Shown here one piece after another: positions 1 to 7,873 of a DNA stretch of 34,352 nucleotides. Origin of the DNA: CAZRDB01 sp964598695 (GTDB lineage Bacteria; Armatimonadota; Zipacnadia; UBA1398); the NCBI GenBank assembly GCA_964598695.1, contig CAZRDB010000035.1, forward strand, positions 1-34,352, written 5' to 3'. The position numbers were made by a program, and so were the translations under genes. How positions within the stretch are numbered: the stretch's first letter is position 1; each line of letters starts with the position of its first letter. The notes under the pieces were generated by a model. The model was not told where the DNA came from and did not search any database. It was given only the letters and a program-made list of their open reading frames with translations.

Positions 1-1
1 C

Positions 2-1532
2 CACTCCCTGCTCGAGGCGGTTGAGACCAAGCACGTCTACACCATCCGCGACCGCGTTCCCGGGCTCCGCGTCCTGACCGTAGACGCGGGCCAGGTCCCC
101 TCCGCTCTCGTCGCGCGGGCCTTCTCGGCCACCTACCACAAGGCCGCCTTCGAGCCCGGGGCGGACGGCGTCGCTCCGTTCGAGCGTCTCCTCCGGCCTG
201 CCGCCCTGTTCATCGACGGAAGCGCCCGCTTCTACCGGGAGGCGTGCGAGAACGGCACCGGGCAAGCCTCCGACCCGGTGATGGAGGTCGCCCTCGCGAC
301 GTTCCGCTGCTCGGTGCCCAGCACGGCGCAGTACGAGGCCCTCGTTCGGGCGCTCTCCCTCGAGGCGATGTCGGCGAACGATGCCGGCGTCCGCGGCCGC
401 CTCACGATCGGTGACCTCGGCCTCTACGGGAAGGTCCTCCGCGATTGGCAGGTCGTCATGGACTCGCTGGCGGCCACCGCCCCCGCCGTGCTCGCGCCGT
501 GCGTGGCGCTCGCGCGCGATCCCCAGTCGCCATCGGCGACCCAGGCGGCGCGCGCGGCACTCCCGGACATCGACCTGGACAACCCCGTGCGGAGCGCGGC
601 GTCGGCGGAGGCAGCGCACCGAGTGGTGGCGCAGACGGTCTGGGATCTCCTGAACGACGGCACGCTGCGCGGGGATCCCCGGCCGCAAGAGATCACGCTG
701 TACGGCCAGATCCACGACGGCCCGGTGCAGCTGCTGGGCGCGCTGCCGTTGGCGGGCTTGGCGCAGACGGGGTTCGACGGGTCGCGGCAGGGCGCGGGGG
801 ACATCTCGCAGCCCATCCGCAACGCCACGGCGCCGGGCACGCGGGTGCGCCTGTACGCCACGCTGGGGGGGCCGGCCGGCCTCGCCCACCCCGAGTACGC
901 CGGGCTCGAGTATGCCGTGGGCGCGGTGGGCGACGAGCCGGGGACCGAGACGGGCTTGGGGCGATGGGTGCTCGTCTCCGATGAGGCCGACGGGCCCGAC
1001 CGCTGGGAGGGCTACGACAACCAGTTCTGGGAGGTCACTCCGCAGGGCAACACCGTCACCGGGAGCTGCCGCCTTCAGCCGGAAGACGCCAAGGAACTCC
1101 GGTCGGTTGTCGTGGAGGGCCGGTTCCGACACCATTGNNNNNNNNNNGACCGAGCTGCCCAAGCGGGCGCGCCCGGGCGAGCGGTTGTTGGTCACGCTCA
1201 CGGCCAGTTGCGAGGGAACGACGGTCACCGGGAACCGGCCGGAACTCGCCGCGACGTACTACGCGATCACCACCCTGACGGTGCTCCCCTACTACGAGGC
1301 CGATCCGGCCAACCGGGGGTTTCAGCCGCAGAGGGACCTCGGGCGCGCCTTCGTCACCTACGGCAAGGGCAACCGCGACGATGACGAGCCCACCGTCACG
1401 GCGGACTGGCGCTTCCCGCACGTGCGACCGGAGGCCACGAGCGACGAGGAACTCACCGTCGTACTGAGGATCGACTGCACGAACCATCACCGGGTCTACA
1501 CGTACCGGTACGAGCCCGCCGGGCAGCCCTGA
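2..1532 (+). CDS. Unrecognised protein, 5'-truncated and interrupted by an assembly gap
   Basis: The gene is open from the window edge, so its start lies outside. About 378 residues are readable before the run of N. After the gap the sensible frame is a different one (from 1148 to the TAG ending at 1532), giving about 127 residues that end HRVYTYRYEPAGQP. The part near the left edge looks alpha/beta or helical (TVDAGQVPSALVARAF, LFIDGSARFYREA), the middle is helical, and the stretch on both sides of the gap looks beta-rich. I recognise no family and see no catalytic motif. If this is one intact gene, the missing DNA must be a multiple of 3 bases, because the two flanking frames differ by exactly what a 10-base placeholder would cause. 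The gene converges on the minus-strand gene ending at 1545, only 12 bases away. Confidence 0.6.
1138..1147. other. Assembly gap (10 N)
   Basis: Ten undetermined bases lie inside a coding region. The reading frame before the gap (codons starting at positions such as 1133) does not match the frame after it (codons starting at multiples of 3), so the 10 N look like a fixed-size placeholder rather than a measured length. Confidence 0.95.
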
Positions 1533-1544
1533 GGCTGGGCCGTC

Positions 1545-4076
1545 CTATCCCTCCGGGAAGACGCAGCGAAAGCCGATCGTCGCGCACCGGTCGAGCCCCG
1601 GCCACAGCAGGAGGAACTTCGCGTGGGTCGCGACCGGCTGCGCGCCGCCCGGGAAGTACCAGCCGGACCCCTGCGCCTGGTAGCGCGAGCCGCCGCGGAG
1701 CATCGCGAACCGAGTGTGGCCGTCCGAGCGCTCGCTCTCCGTCCACTCCCAGACCGCCCCGCGCACAAACCGCTCGTCCAGGCTCTCCGCGGCCCACTCC
1801 CACTCGGCCTCGGTCGGCAGGCGTCCGCCTCGCCAGGCCGCGTAGGCCCGCGCATCCGCGAGGTCGACGTCGACCACCGGCTCGTCGCGCAGCGCGGCTG
1901 GGCAGGCCGTGCCGCCCCACGAGGCGAGGAACCGGTGGAGGACCCGGGGCCGGTAGCCCGTCGCGCGGAGGAACTCCTCGTACTCGGCGTTCGTGACCAC
2001 GCGCGGCATCACTCGGAAGCCTGCGACCTCGGCCGTGCCCCGGTGGCGGATCGCGCCGTCGAACGGCGTGCCGGTCAGGAAGCTCCCCCACTCGGCGGGG
2101 GGCGTGGCCGGGTCGGGGTAGCAGCCGCACTCGCGCCGCTGGTGCGTGAGGTCATAGCTCAGGAGACCACCGGCCACCTCCAGCGCACCTGCCGCCGTGC
2201 CGGGGCGCGCCGTGACCGAAGGCGGCGCGAGCGGCTCCACGACGGGCAGCGCGCGCCTCCGGGCGTCCGTCGGATCGGCCTCGGGGGCTGCCTCCGCCTG
2301 GTCGCGCAGGAAGCCGCCGAGGCCGGGCCTGCCCGATGTGAGCGCCAGTACGGCCGCCATCCGCTCCGGCGGGAGGGTCAGGAAGACGCGCGTGCCCTCA
2401 TGCTCGGGCGTGAGCTGCCGTCCGGCCCACAGGTCGTAGTAGCGCTCCCCCGCCTGCGGGCCGGCCACCGGGAAGCGGACGCTCTCGCCGGTGCGGTTCA
2501 CCAGCGTCCACAGCCGTGCGCCGCGCTCCTGCCAGCAGCTCGCGAGCAGACCCTGCGTGCCGGTTGGCGCGCAGGGGAGCCACTCGCCCTCGACGAGCAG
2601 CGGAGAGACGAATCTCTGGACGGCCGACATCCGCCGGAGCGTCGCGCGGTTCGCGACGTTCCACGGGTTCCAGCTCCCGAATACGTTCTCCCACACCAGC
2701 ACGCCGCTGCCGTTCAGCCACGCGGCCTCCAGCTCCGACTGGTGGTCGGTGTCCCAGCGGCGGATCTGGTGCTGCATGTGGCGCGGCTCGATCCACCGCG
2801 AGAGCAGCACGCCGCCCTCCGGGTACTCCTGGAACCACTGGGCCCAGGAGCCGCCGCAGACCTCCAGCTCCGGGATCGACGGCCCGCCCTCGGGCTCGAA
2901 GCACACTCCGGGCCGGGCCCGGTCGACCGCCTCGCGAAGCCCCTCGGGCGCCTGGATCATCGTGTCGAGGAAGATCCCGTCAGCGTCGATCGCGCCGACG
3001 ATCTCCGCCAGGGCCTCGGTATCGGGCCGCCCCTCGCGCCGGGTGTCCTGGTCCCAGGGCATGTAGGGGAGGAAGACGCGGACCCCGTTGCGGTGGAAGC
3101 GCTCGACCGCGCCGGCGAGGCCCTCGAGGCCGCCGGGCATGTCGCGCCAGAAGTCGAACTGGTTGCGGTCGTCGGCGCCGATCCGGGGGTACGCGTGCCA
3201 GAGCACCACCGAGTCCCACCGGCCGAAGTCCCGCTCCGCCTCCTCGCACAGCTCCTCCACGCGGTAGACCCCGCGCTCGGCGTCCCAGAGGTTCGTGTCG
3301 TAGGCGAAGACGAAGCCGCAGACGTAGTTCCGCGCGGCCCACGCGAGATCCGCGCGCCGGTAGAGGCTGTCATCGAAGCCGACGGCTGGCACGCTCGCAC
3401 GCATCGCGGCCGCGAGCCGCTCGCGCTCAGGCGTCGCGGGGACCTCGAGGCGCAGGCATCTCAGCTCGACCCGCCCCGGCGTCGCGTCATGCGTGCCGTC
3501 CATCCCGAGGATCGGTCGCGCCCACTGCTCCGCCACGGGGAATGGGGGCGTCTCGACCTCGATGCGGAAGGCGTGCCACTCGCCGCCGGCGGGGAGGACC
3601 GCCTCACCGACCACGGTCGACCAACCGCGCCACGAGCCCTCGGCGCCGGCCTCGCGGCCGCACAGGTCGAAGGCGAGGCAGAGGGTACGGTTGCCCTCGA
3701 TCGCCCTCCCCTCGCCCACGAGCGCGATGCGCTCGCCCGGCCTCAGGTCGAGGCCGTGGGCCCAGGAGCGCCCGGCGCGCACCCAGGCCCGGACGCCGTC
3801 GAAGCGGAGGCCGATCCAGGAGGCATCGGGATCGTGGAGCCGGGCGCGGACGGACTCCCGGTAGCGCCGGGCCTCGGCGAGCCACTCCGACCAGTCCCGA
3901 TCCTCGGGCGGGGCCGCGATGTACTGGCCGTTGCGGGTGAGCGTTGGGAAGGCGTCGGCGGCCTCCCACGTGCAGCCCTCGTCGGCGCTCCAGGCCTCGG
4001 GCGACCACGGCAGGAGCACCCGGCCTCCCTCCGGCTCGGCGAGAACGCACCCGAGGAGCGCGAACCAGGGCAGCAT
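1545..4076 (-). CDS. Secreted barrel-like protein fused to a C-terminal FGE/SUMF1-type domain
   Basis: The protein has 843 residues. The ATG at 4076 is chosen because AGGAGGG lies 5 bases upstream and a short hydrophobic leader follows (MLPWFALLGCVLAEPEG); the frame stays open further upstream but has no better start. Residues from about 250 to 560 resemble a glycosidase-like (beta/alpha) barrel, with FLPYMPWDQDTR, ADGIFLDTM and WENVFGSW, followed by a small beta domain (WTLVNRTGESVRFP). Residues about 631-843 are an FGE-sulfatase/SUMF1-type domain: FRVMPRVVTNAEYEEFL, GRLPTEAEWEWAA, AVWEWTES, MLRGGS and the terminal IGFRCV. True formylglycine-generating enzymes carry a cysteine-rich SYCxRY-like segment before GFRCV. 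Here that stretch (WYFPGGAQPVATHAKFLL) has no cysteine, so sulfatase activation is doubtful. Carbohydrate binding or processing outside the cytoplasm is an inference. The gene is divergent from the one starting at 4260. Confidence 0.8.
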   Translation of the reverse strand: MLPWFALLGCVLAEPEGGRVLLPWSPEAWSADEGCTWEAADAFPTLTRNGQYIAAPPEDRDWSEWLAEARRYRESVRARLHDPDASWIGLRFDGVRAWVRAGRSWAHGLDLRPGERIALVGEGRAIEGNRTLCLAFDLCGREAGAEGSWRGWSTVVGEAVLPAGGEWHAFRIEVETPPFPVAEQWARPILGMDGTHDATPGRVELRCLRLEVPATPERERLAAAMRASVPAVGFDDSLYRRADLAWAARNYVCGFVFAYDTNLWDAERGVYRVEELCEEAERDFGRWDSVVLWHAYPRIGADDRNQFDFWRDMPGGLEGLAGAVERFHRNGVRVFLPYMPWDQDTRREGRPDTEALAEIVGAIDADGIFLDTMIQAPEGLREAVDRARPGVCFEPEGGPSIPELEVCGGSWAQWFQEYPEGGVLLSRWIEPRHMQHQIRRWDTDHQSELEAAWLNGSGVLVWENVFGSWNPWNVANRATLRRMSAVQRFVSPLLVEGEWLPCAPTGTQGLLASCWQERGARLWTLVNRTGESVRFPVAGPQAGERYYDLWAGRQLTPEHEGTRVFLTLPPERMAAVLALTSGRPGLGGFLRDQAEAAPEADPTDARRRALPVVEPLAPPSVTARPGTAAGALEVAGGLLSYDLTHQRRECGCYPDPATPPAEWGSFLTGTPFDGAIRHRGTAEVAGFRVMPRVVTNAEYEEFLRATGYRPRVLHRFLASWGGTACPAALRDEPVVDVDLADARAYAAWRGGRLPTEAEWEWAAESLDERFVRGAVWEWTESERSDGHTRFAMLRGGSRYQAQGSGWYFPGGAQPVATHAKFLLLWPGLDRCATIGFRCVFPEG

Positions 4077-4141
4077 GGGGACCCTCCTGTGTCGGGGCCG
4101 CTCACGGGGAGCGGTGGCGAAGGCCAACGCGATGGCACAGC

Positions 4142-4153
4142 CGGAAGCTTCCG
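4142..4153. repeat. 12-bp perfect palindrome in a divergent intergenic region
   Basis: CGGAAGCTTCCG reads the same on both strands. It sits about midway in the 183-base gap between two divergently transcribed genes (starts at 4076 minus and 4260 plus), where an operator would be expected. No matching -10/-35 pair was convincing nearby, so a regulatory role is only a suggestion. Confidence 0.35.
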
Positions 4154-4259
4154 ACGTCGGCCTGAGGGAGTCCTTCCTCCCCCGTGAGGACGACCCACCG
4201 GGTGTCTCGGCTGGTGCCCGCCAGGCAAAGACGCAGTAGCAGCGATTGCGGGGTGGAAG

Positions 4260-5312
4260 ATGAGCGTCTCTCCCGACGCGCCCGCCGGACCACCGAGGAC
4301 GGCACGCCCTGCCGTGCGGCTCTCGCGTGTGTGCGGGGGTGTCGTCGTGGCACTCGTGCTGCTCTGCTGCCTGCCTATCGGGTACCTGACAGGCCACCAT
4401 CCCGACTGGGAGCGCGAGTCGGCGCGATGGCAGAAGTTCGCCTGGATCTCGGACCACGAGGTCTGCTGGGTGGCGAACGACGGGCGCCGGAAGCCTGAGC
4501 GCCCGCCGCTCCGGCTCGTCGTTCGCGACGTGAGGACCGGTTCGGAGCGAGACCTCCACCCGTCGTTCCTCGCGCGGCGCAGCGTTCCCCCTGGCGACAT
4601 GGCGTACAGCCCCGCCGACCGCAGGCTGTACGTACTGGACGAGCGGCTCTTCGGGACCACGCTCATCCGGCTCGATCTCGACACGCTTGCCTGGACGCGC
4701 TCGAAGCTCAGCCGCGAGACCGGGGCCTGGGCCCACGTGGTCGTCTCAGAGGGACTCGGGCGGCCGTTCCTCCGGTCTGTCCTGAACGGCGGTGGGCCGG
4801 CGGTCTCCGGCACTGACCCGATCCGCTGGGAGCCGCTCCAGCCCTCAGCGGGTGAGGCCCCCTACGTCACGGGAGGCGCAACCGGCAGCCCCGACCTCGC
4901 CGAGGACGGGCTCTGGGAGGACAGATCCGGCTTCGTGACCTACGTCCGCGGGCGGGGCCTGATCCGCCGCGACGCGAGCGGCTGCCGCGTCGAGGTCGCA
5001 GTCGCCGCTCCGCCCGCTCCCGACCTGGCCGGCGTCTGGCTCGATGCACGCCTCGTCGCCCCCGACGTGCTCGTCGTGCTGCCGCAACAGGAGGACTACG
5101 CGATCCGCTGGAACTGCCGCACCGGCGAGGTCGAGCGATCCGCGCCCCTGCCCCGGCACCGACGCCCCCTATCGTGGTACCGCCTGGCGCCCGGTGGGAA
5201 CGCCGTCATCTACTGGGGCGACACGTACTGGTCCCAGTGGGAGCAGGGCATACGCACCGGGCCGGAGACGCGGGTCCTCACATGGCTGCGGCCCGACGCG
5301 CCTCACCGGTAG
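4260..5312 (+). CDS. Unrecognised protein with one N-terminal membrane anchor
   Basis: The protein has 350 residues, starting at an ATG with a modest purine-rich stretch (GGGGTGGAAG) just upstream. Residues about 22-45 form one hydrophobic segment (VCGGVVVALVLLCCLPIGYL). The rest is a soluble, beta-rich region with recurring short strands and Trp/Asp turns (LYVLDERLFG, LIRLDLDTLAW, AIRWNCRTGEVE, VIYWGDTYWSQW). That pattern is reminiscent of a beta-propeller-like sensor or scaffold outside the membrane, but I cannot assign a family. It is transcribed away from the barrel/FGE-like gene, and the two may share a control region. A strong hairpin follows its stop codon. Confidence 0.7.
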   Translation: MSVSPDAPAGPPRTARPAVRLSRVCGGVVVALVLLCCLPIGYLTGHHPDWERESARWQKFAWISDHEVCWVANDGRRKPERPPLRLVVRDVRTGSERDLHPSFLARRSVPPGDMAYSPADRRLYVLDERLFGTTLIRLDLDTLAWTRSKLSRETGAWAHVVVSEGLGRPFLRSVLNGGGPAVSGTDPIRWEPLQPSAGEAPYVTGGATGSPDLAEDGLWEDRSGFVTYVRGRGLIRRDASGCRVEVAVAAPPAPDLAGVWLDARLVAPDVLVVLPQQEDYAIRWNCRTGEVERSAPLPRHRRPLSWYRLAPGGNAVIYWGDTYWSQWEQGIRTGPETRVLTWLRPDAPHR

Positions 5313-5319
5313 AGCGGCT

Positions 5320-5359
5320 CCCCCTCTCCTCGCGGTCGGAGACCCGCAGGGAGAGGGGG
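5320..5359. terminator. Long hairpin between convergent genes (bidirectional terminator or dispersed repeat)
   Basis: Arms CCCCCTCTCC (5320-5329) and GGAGAGGGGG (5350-5359) pair perfectly over 10 bp, and a nested GCGG/CCGC stem (5332-5335 with 5344-5347) sits in the loop. It lies 7 bases after the stop of the plus-strand gene and before the stop of kbl on the minus strand. There is no T-tract, so termination is inferred. The C-rich/G-rich arms followed by GCCGGGGGGTGAGG resemble intergenic repeats I have seen in other GC-rich bacteria. Confidence 0.55.
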
Positions 5360-5381
5360 CCGGGGGGTGAGGCGCTCGGGA

Positions 5382-5401
5382 GGGCGACCGGCAGGTCGCC
5401 C
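5382..5401. repeat. Perfect 8-bp hairpin abutting the kbl stop codon
   Basis: GGGCGACC (5382-5389), a 4-base loop and GGTCGCCC (5394-5401) form a perfect stem directly adjoining the kbl stop codon at 5402-5404. Together with the hairpin at 5320-5359 it fills nearly the whole 89-base convergent gap. It may act as a terminator for kbl or be a dispersed repeat unit. Confidence 0.5.
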
Positions 5402-6601
5402 CTACGTTGCCAGTCCCATCTCGCGGGCGACCTTCTCGAAGATCCCGAGCGCCAGGTCGAGGTCCTCGCGGCTGTGGGCCGCGGTGTTCATCACACGGAC
5501 GCGGGCGGTGCCCATCGGGACGGTCGGGAAGCCGAGCGCCATCGCGAACAGGCCCTCCTCGAACAGCCGGCGGCTGAACTCCTTCGCCACCGGCACCTCT
5601 CCGAGGATGACGGGCACGATCGGCGTCTGGCTCCGGCCCGTGTCGAGGCCCAGCCGGGCGAGGCCGGCCTTGAAGTACTCGGTGTTCTCCCACAGCTTCT
5701 CGACCAGCTCGGGCTGGGCGTCGATGACATCGGCGCCGGCGCGGATCGCGGCCGTGTCGGCGGGCGTCAGCGCGCTCGAGAACAGGTTCGGGCGGGCCTT
5801 CTGGCGGATGTACTCCACGACCTCGGCCTTGCCCGCGATCACCCCGCCCATCACGCCGAAGGCCTTCGAGAGGGTGCCGATCTCCACATCGAACCGGCCC
5901 TCGAGCCCGAAGTGGGCGACGATCCCCTTGCCCTTGCCGAGCACGCCCTCGCCGTGCGCGTCATCAACCATCGTGAGCACGCCGTGGCGGTCGCAGACCT
6001 CGGTGAGCTTGTCGAGCGGGGCGATGTCGCCGTCCATCGAGAAGACCCCGTCGGTGACCATCAGGCCCCGGCGGTACTGCGGCAGGTGCTCCCGGATCTT
6101 GGCCTCGAGGTCGGCTGGGTCGCAGTGCTCGAAGACAATGATCTTCGCGCCGGAGAGCCGCGCGCCGTCGATGATGCTGGCGTGGTTGAGCCGGTCGGAG
6201 AAGATCACGTCCTGCTGGCCGGAGTCCTTGTCGCGGCCCACGAGCGGGGCGAGGGCGGCCTGGTTGGCGCAGAAGCCCGACTGGACGAGCATCGCGGAGG
6301 ACACGCCCTTGAACTCGGCCAGCCGCCGCTCGGCCTCAACGTGGATCCCCTGGGTGCCCGCGATGGTGCGGACGGCGGCCGGGCCGCAGCCCCACGCGTC
6401 GACGGCCTTCTTCGCGGCCTCCTTGAGCGCGGGGTGGTTCGCGAGGCCGAGGTAGTTGTTGGTGCAGAAGTTGAGCACCCGCTTGCCGTTGACGACCATC
6501 CAGGCCCCGGCGGGGCTCTCGATTGTCGGGATGTTGATGTACCGCGCCTCGGCCTTCGCCTGGGCCAGCTCGTCGCGGATGAACCCCAGCTTGTCGCTCA
6601 T
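5402..6601 (-). CDS. kbl: Glycine C-acetyltransferase (2-amino-3-ketobutyrate CoA ligase)
   Basis: The protein has 399 residues, the usual length. It is a PLP-dependent alpha-oxoamine synthase that splits 2-amino-3-ketobutyrate with CoA into glycine and acetyl-CoA in the cytoplasm. Visible family marks are NFCTNNYLGLANHP near residue 45, SDRLNHASIIDG near 136, VDDAHGEGVLG near 212 with the PLP-contacting Asp, and IGTLSKAFGV with the Schiff-base Lys at about 246. The ATG at 6601 has GGAGG upstream. It follows the L-threonine dehydrogenase gene by 16 bases, and the two enzymes catalyse consecutive steps of threonine breakdown. That context separates it from the closely related BioF, since no other biotin gene is present. 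Confidence 0.95.
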   Translation of the reverse strand: MSDKLGFIRDELAQAKAEARYINIPTIESPAGAWMVVNGKRVLNFCTNNYLGLANHPALKEAAKKAVDAWGCGPAAVRTIAGTQGIHVEAERRLAEFKGVSSAMLVQSGFCANQAALAPLVGRDKDSGQQDVIFSDRLNHASIIDGARLSGAKIIVFEHCDPADLEAKIREHLPQYRRGLMVTDGVFSMDGDIAPLDKLTEVCDRHGVLTMVDDAHGEGVLGKGKGIVAHFGLEGRFDVEIGTLSKAFGVMGGVIAGKAEVVEYIRQKARPNLFSSALTPADTAAIRAGADVIDAQPELVEKLWENTEYFKAGLARLGLDTGRSQTPIVPVILGEVPVAKEFSRRLFEEGLFAMALGFPTVPMGTARVRVMNTAAHSREDLDLALGIFEKVAREMGLAT

Positions 6602-6617
6602 GCCCGTCTCCTCCCTC

Positions 6618-7574
6618 TCACAGCTCGCCCGCGGCGTGGCGCTCGCGGAGCCGTCGGAGCATGTCCTTGGTCATCGCATCGAGGTCGTACTCGGGCTGCC
6701 AGCCCCACTCCTCGCGCGCGGCGCTGTCGTCGATCGAGGCGGGCCAGGAGTCGGCGATGGCCTGTCGGCGGTCGGGCCGGTACTCGATCGTGAAGTCGGG
6801 GATGTGCTTGCGGATGGCGTCGGCCAGCTCGGCGGGCGTGAAGCTCATGGCCGTCAGGTTGTAGCCACTGGGGTGGCGGAGCTTCGAGGCGTCGGCCTCC
6901 ATCAGCTCGATGGTGGCCCGGATGCAGTCGGGCATGTACATCATCGGCAGCCGGGTCTCGGGGCCGAGGAAGCTGGTGAAGCGGCGCTCCTTGACCGCGT
7001 CGTAGAAGATCTGGACGGCGTAGTCGGTCGTGCCGCCGCCGGGGGGCGCCTCCGAGGAGATGATCCCCGGGTAGCGGAGGCCCCGGACGTCCATCCCGAA
7101 GCGCTTGACGTAGTAGGCGCCGAGCAGCTCGCCCGCGACCTTCGTCACCCCGTACATCGTGGTGGGACGCAGGATGGTCTCCTGGGGCGTGTCGATCCGG
7201 GGCGTCGAGGGGCCGAAGACGGCGATCGAGCTGGGGCAGTAGACCTGGCTCACGCCGCGGTCGCGCGCCACCTCGAGGATGTTGTGGAGGCCGTTCATGT
7301 TGACCTCCCAGGCGAGGAGCGGGCGCTCCTCCCCCACCGCCGAGAGGATCGCGGCGAGGTGGACGATCGTGTCGACCTTGTAGCGCTCGACCGCGGAGGC
7401 GATCGCGTCGCGCCGCAAGACGTCGACGAAGGCGAAGGGGCCGTCGGGCGTGATGTCGGGCTGCTGCCGGACATCGGAGGCGACGACGTTCTCCGCCCCG
7501 TAGCGCCGACGTAACTCGGGGACCAGCTCCGAGCCGATCTGGCCCGCCGATCCGGTGACGAGAATCTTCTTCAT
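6618..7574 (-). CDS. L-threonine 3-dehydrogenase, SDR (epimerase-like) type
   Basis: The protein has 318 residues. It oxidises L-threonine with NAD+ to 2-amino-3-ketobutyrate, the substrate of the adjacent Kbl. An N-terminal Rossmann fold is shown by VTGSAGQIGSEL (GxxGxxG). An SDR active site is visible as the SSIAVFG serine region and YGVTKVAGE (YxxxK). RYPGIISSEAPPGGGTTDYA is characteristic of the short SDR-type threonine dehydrogenases rather than of UDP-sugar epimerases. The ATG at 7574 has a GGAGAGAGG stretch upstream. This form is unrelated to the zinc-dependent Tdh of E. coli, so I leave the symbol blank. It is the third gene of a minus-strand unit headed by the transporter at 9838. 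Confidence 0.9.
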   Translation of the reverse strand: MKKILVTGSAGQIGSELVPELRRRYGAENVVASDVRQQPDITPDGPFAFVDVLRRDAIASAVERYKVDTIVHLAAILSAVGEERPLLAWEVNMNGLHNILEVARDRGVSQVYCPSSIAVFGPSTPRIDTPQETILRPTTMYGVTKVAGELLGAYYVKRFGMDVRGLRYPGIISSEAPPGGGTTDYAVQIFYDAVKERRFTSFLGPETRLPMMYMPDCIRATIELMEADASKLRHPSGYNLTAMSFTPAELADAIRKHIPDFTIEYRPDRRQAIADSWPASIDDSAAREEWGWQPEYDLDAMTKDMLRRLRERHAAGEL

Positions 7575-7631
7575 GCGGTCGTGCCTCTCTCCGATTGGGT
7601 TTGCCCGGGCGCACGGCCGGGCGCCGAGGGA

Positions 7632-7847
7632 TCAGCGTGCGTGGGACTCTCCCGGCGGGGGCTCGCTCTCCGCGGGGACCCCCACCACCAGTGGGGCGAA
7701 GCGCTCGATCCGGGCGCCGTAGTCGTCCGGCGCGTTCCACCACAGGAGTCCGGTCGCGTAGAAGGTCACAATCCAGAGCCCGACGAGCCCGATGGTCCCC
7801 AGGATCCACGGCCTCAGGGGCCGCGCGGGGCGTGTCTGTTCGGTCAC
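7632..7847 (-). CDS. Small single-pass membrane protein (71 aa)
   Basis: It starts with GTG at 7847, preceded by AGGAGG at 7-base spacing, which is what decides the start; the frame is open far upstream but overlaps the transporter gene there. It has a short basic N-terminus (TEQTRPARPLRP), one hydrophobic helix at about residues 13-36 rich in Trp/Leu, then a polar tail ending GESHAR. No family is recognised. It sits 26 bases after the large transporter gene and before the threonine dehydrogenase, so it may be an accessory subunit of the transporter. That role is inferred from position only. Confidence 0.75.
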   Translation of the reverse strand: MTEQTRPARPLRPWILGTIGLVGLWIVTFYATGLLWWNAPDDYGARIERFAPLVVGVPAESEPPPGESHAR

Positions 7848-7873
7848 GAGAGCCTCCTCGGTGTGGGCCGCTC

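Noticed and set aside
4077..4736. Upstream extension of the barrel/FGE-like protein
   Set aside because: The frame stays open but translates to Arg/Pro-rich sequence overlapping the plus-strand gene from 4260. The ATG at 4076 has a strong binding site and a leader peptide.
5382..5401. The 8-bp hairpin as a classical rho-independent terminator
   Set aside because: No T-tract follows on either strand, so it is recorded as a repeat with possible terminator function only.
7575..7631. Glycine or threonine riboswitch before the threonine dehydrogenase
   Set aside because: Only 57 bases are available. They contain a GC-rich stem and the ribosome binding site but nothing resembling the glycine aptamer.
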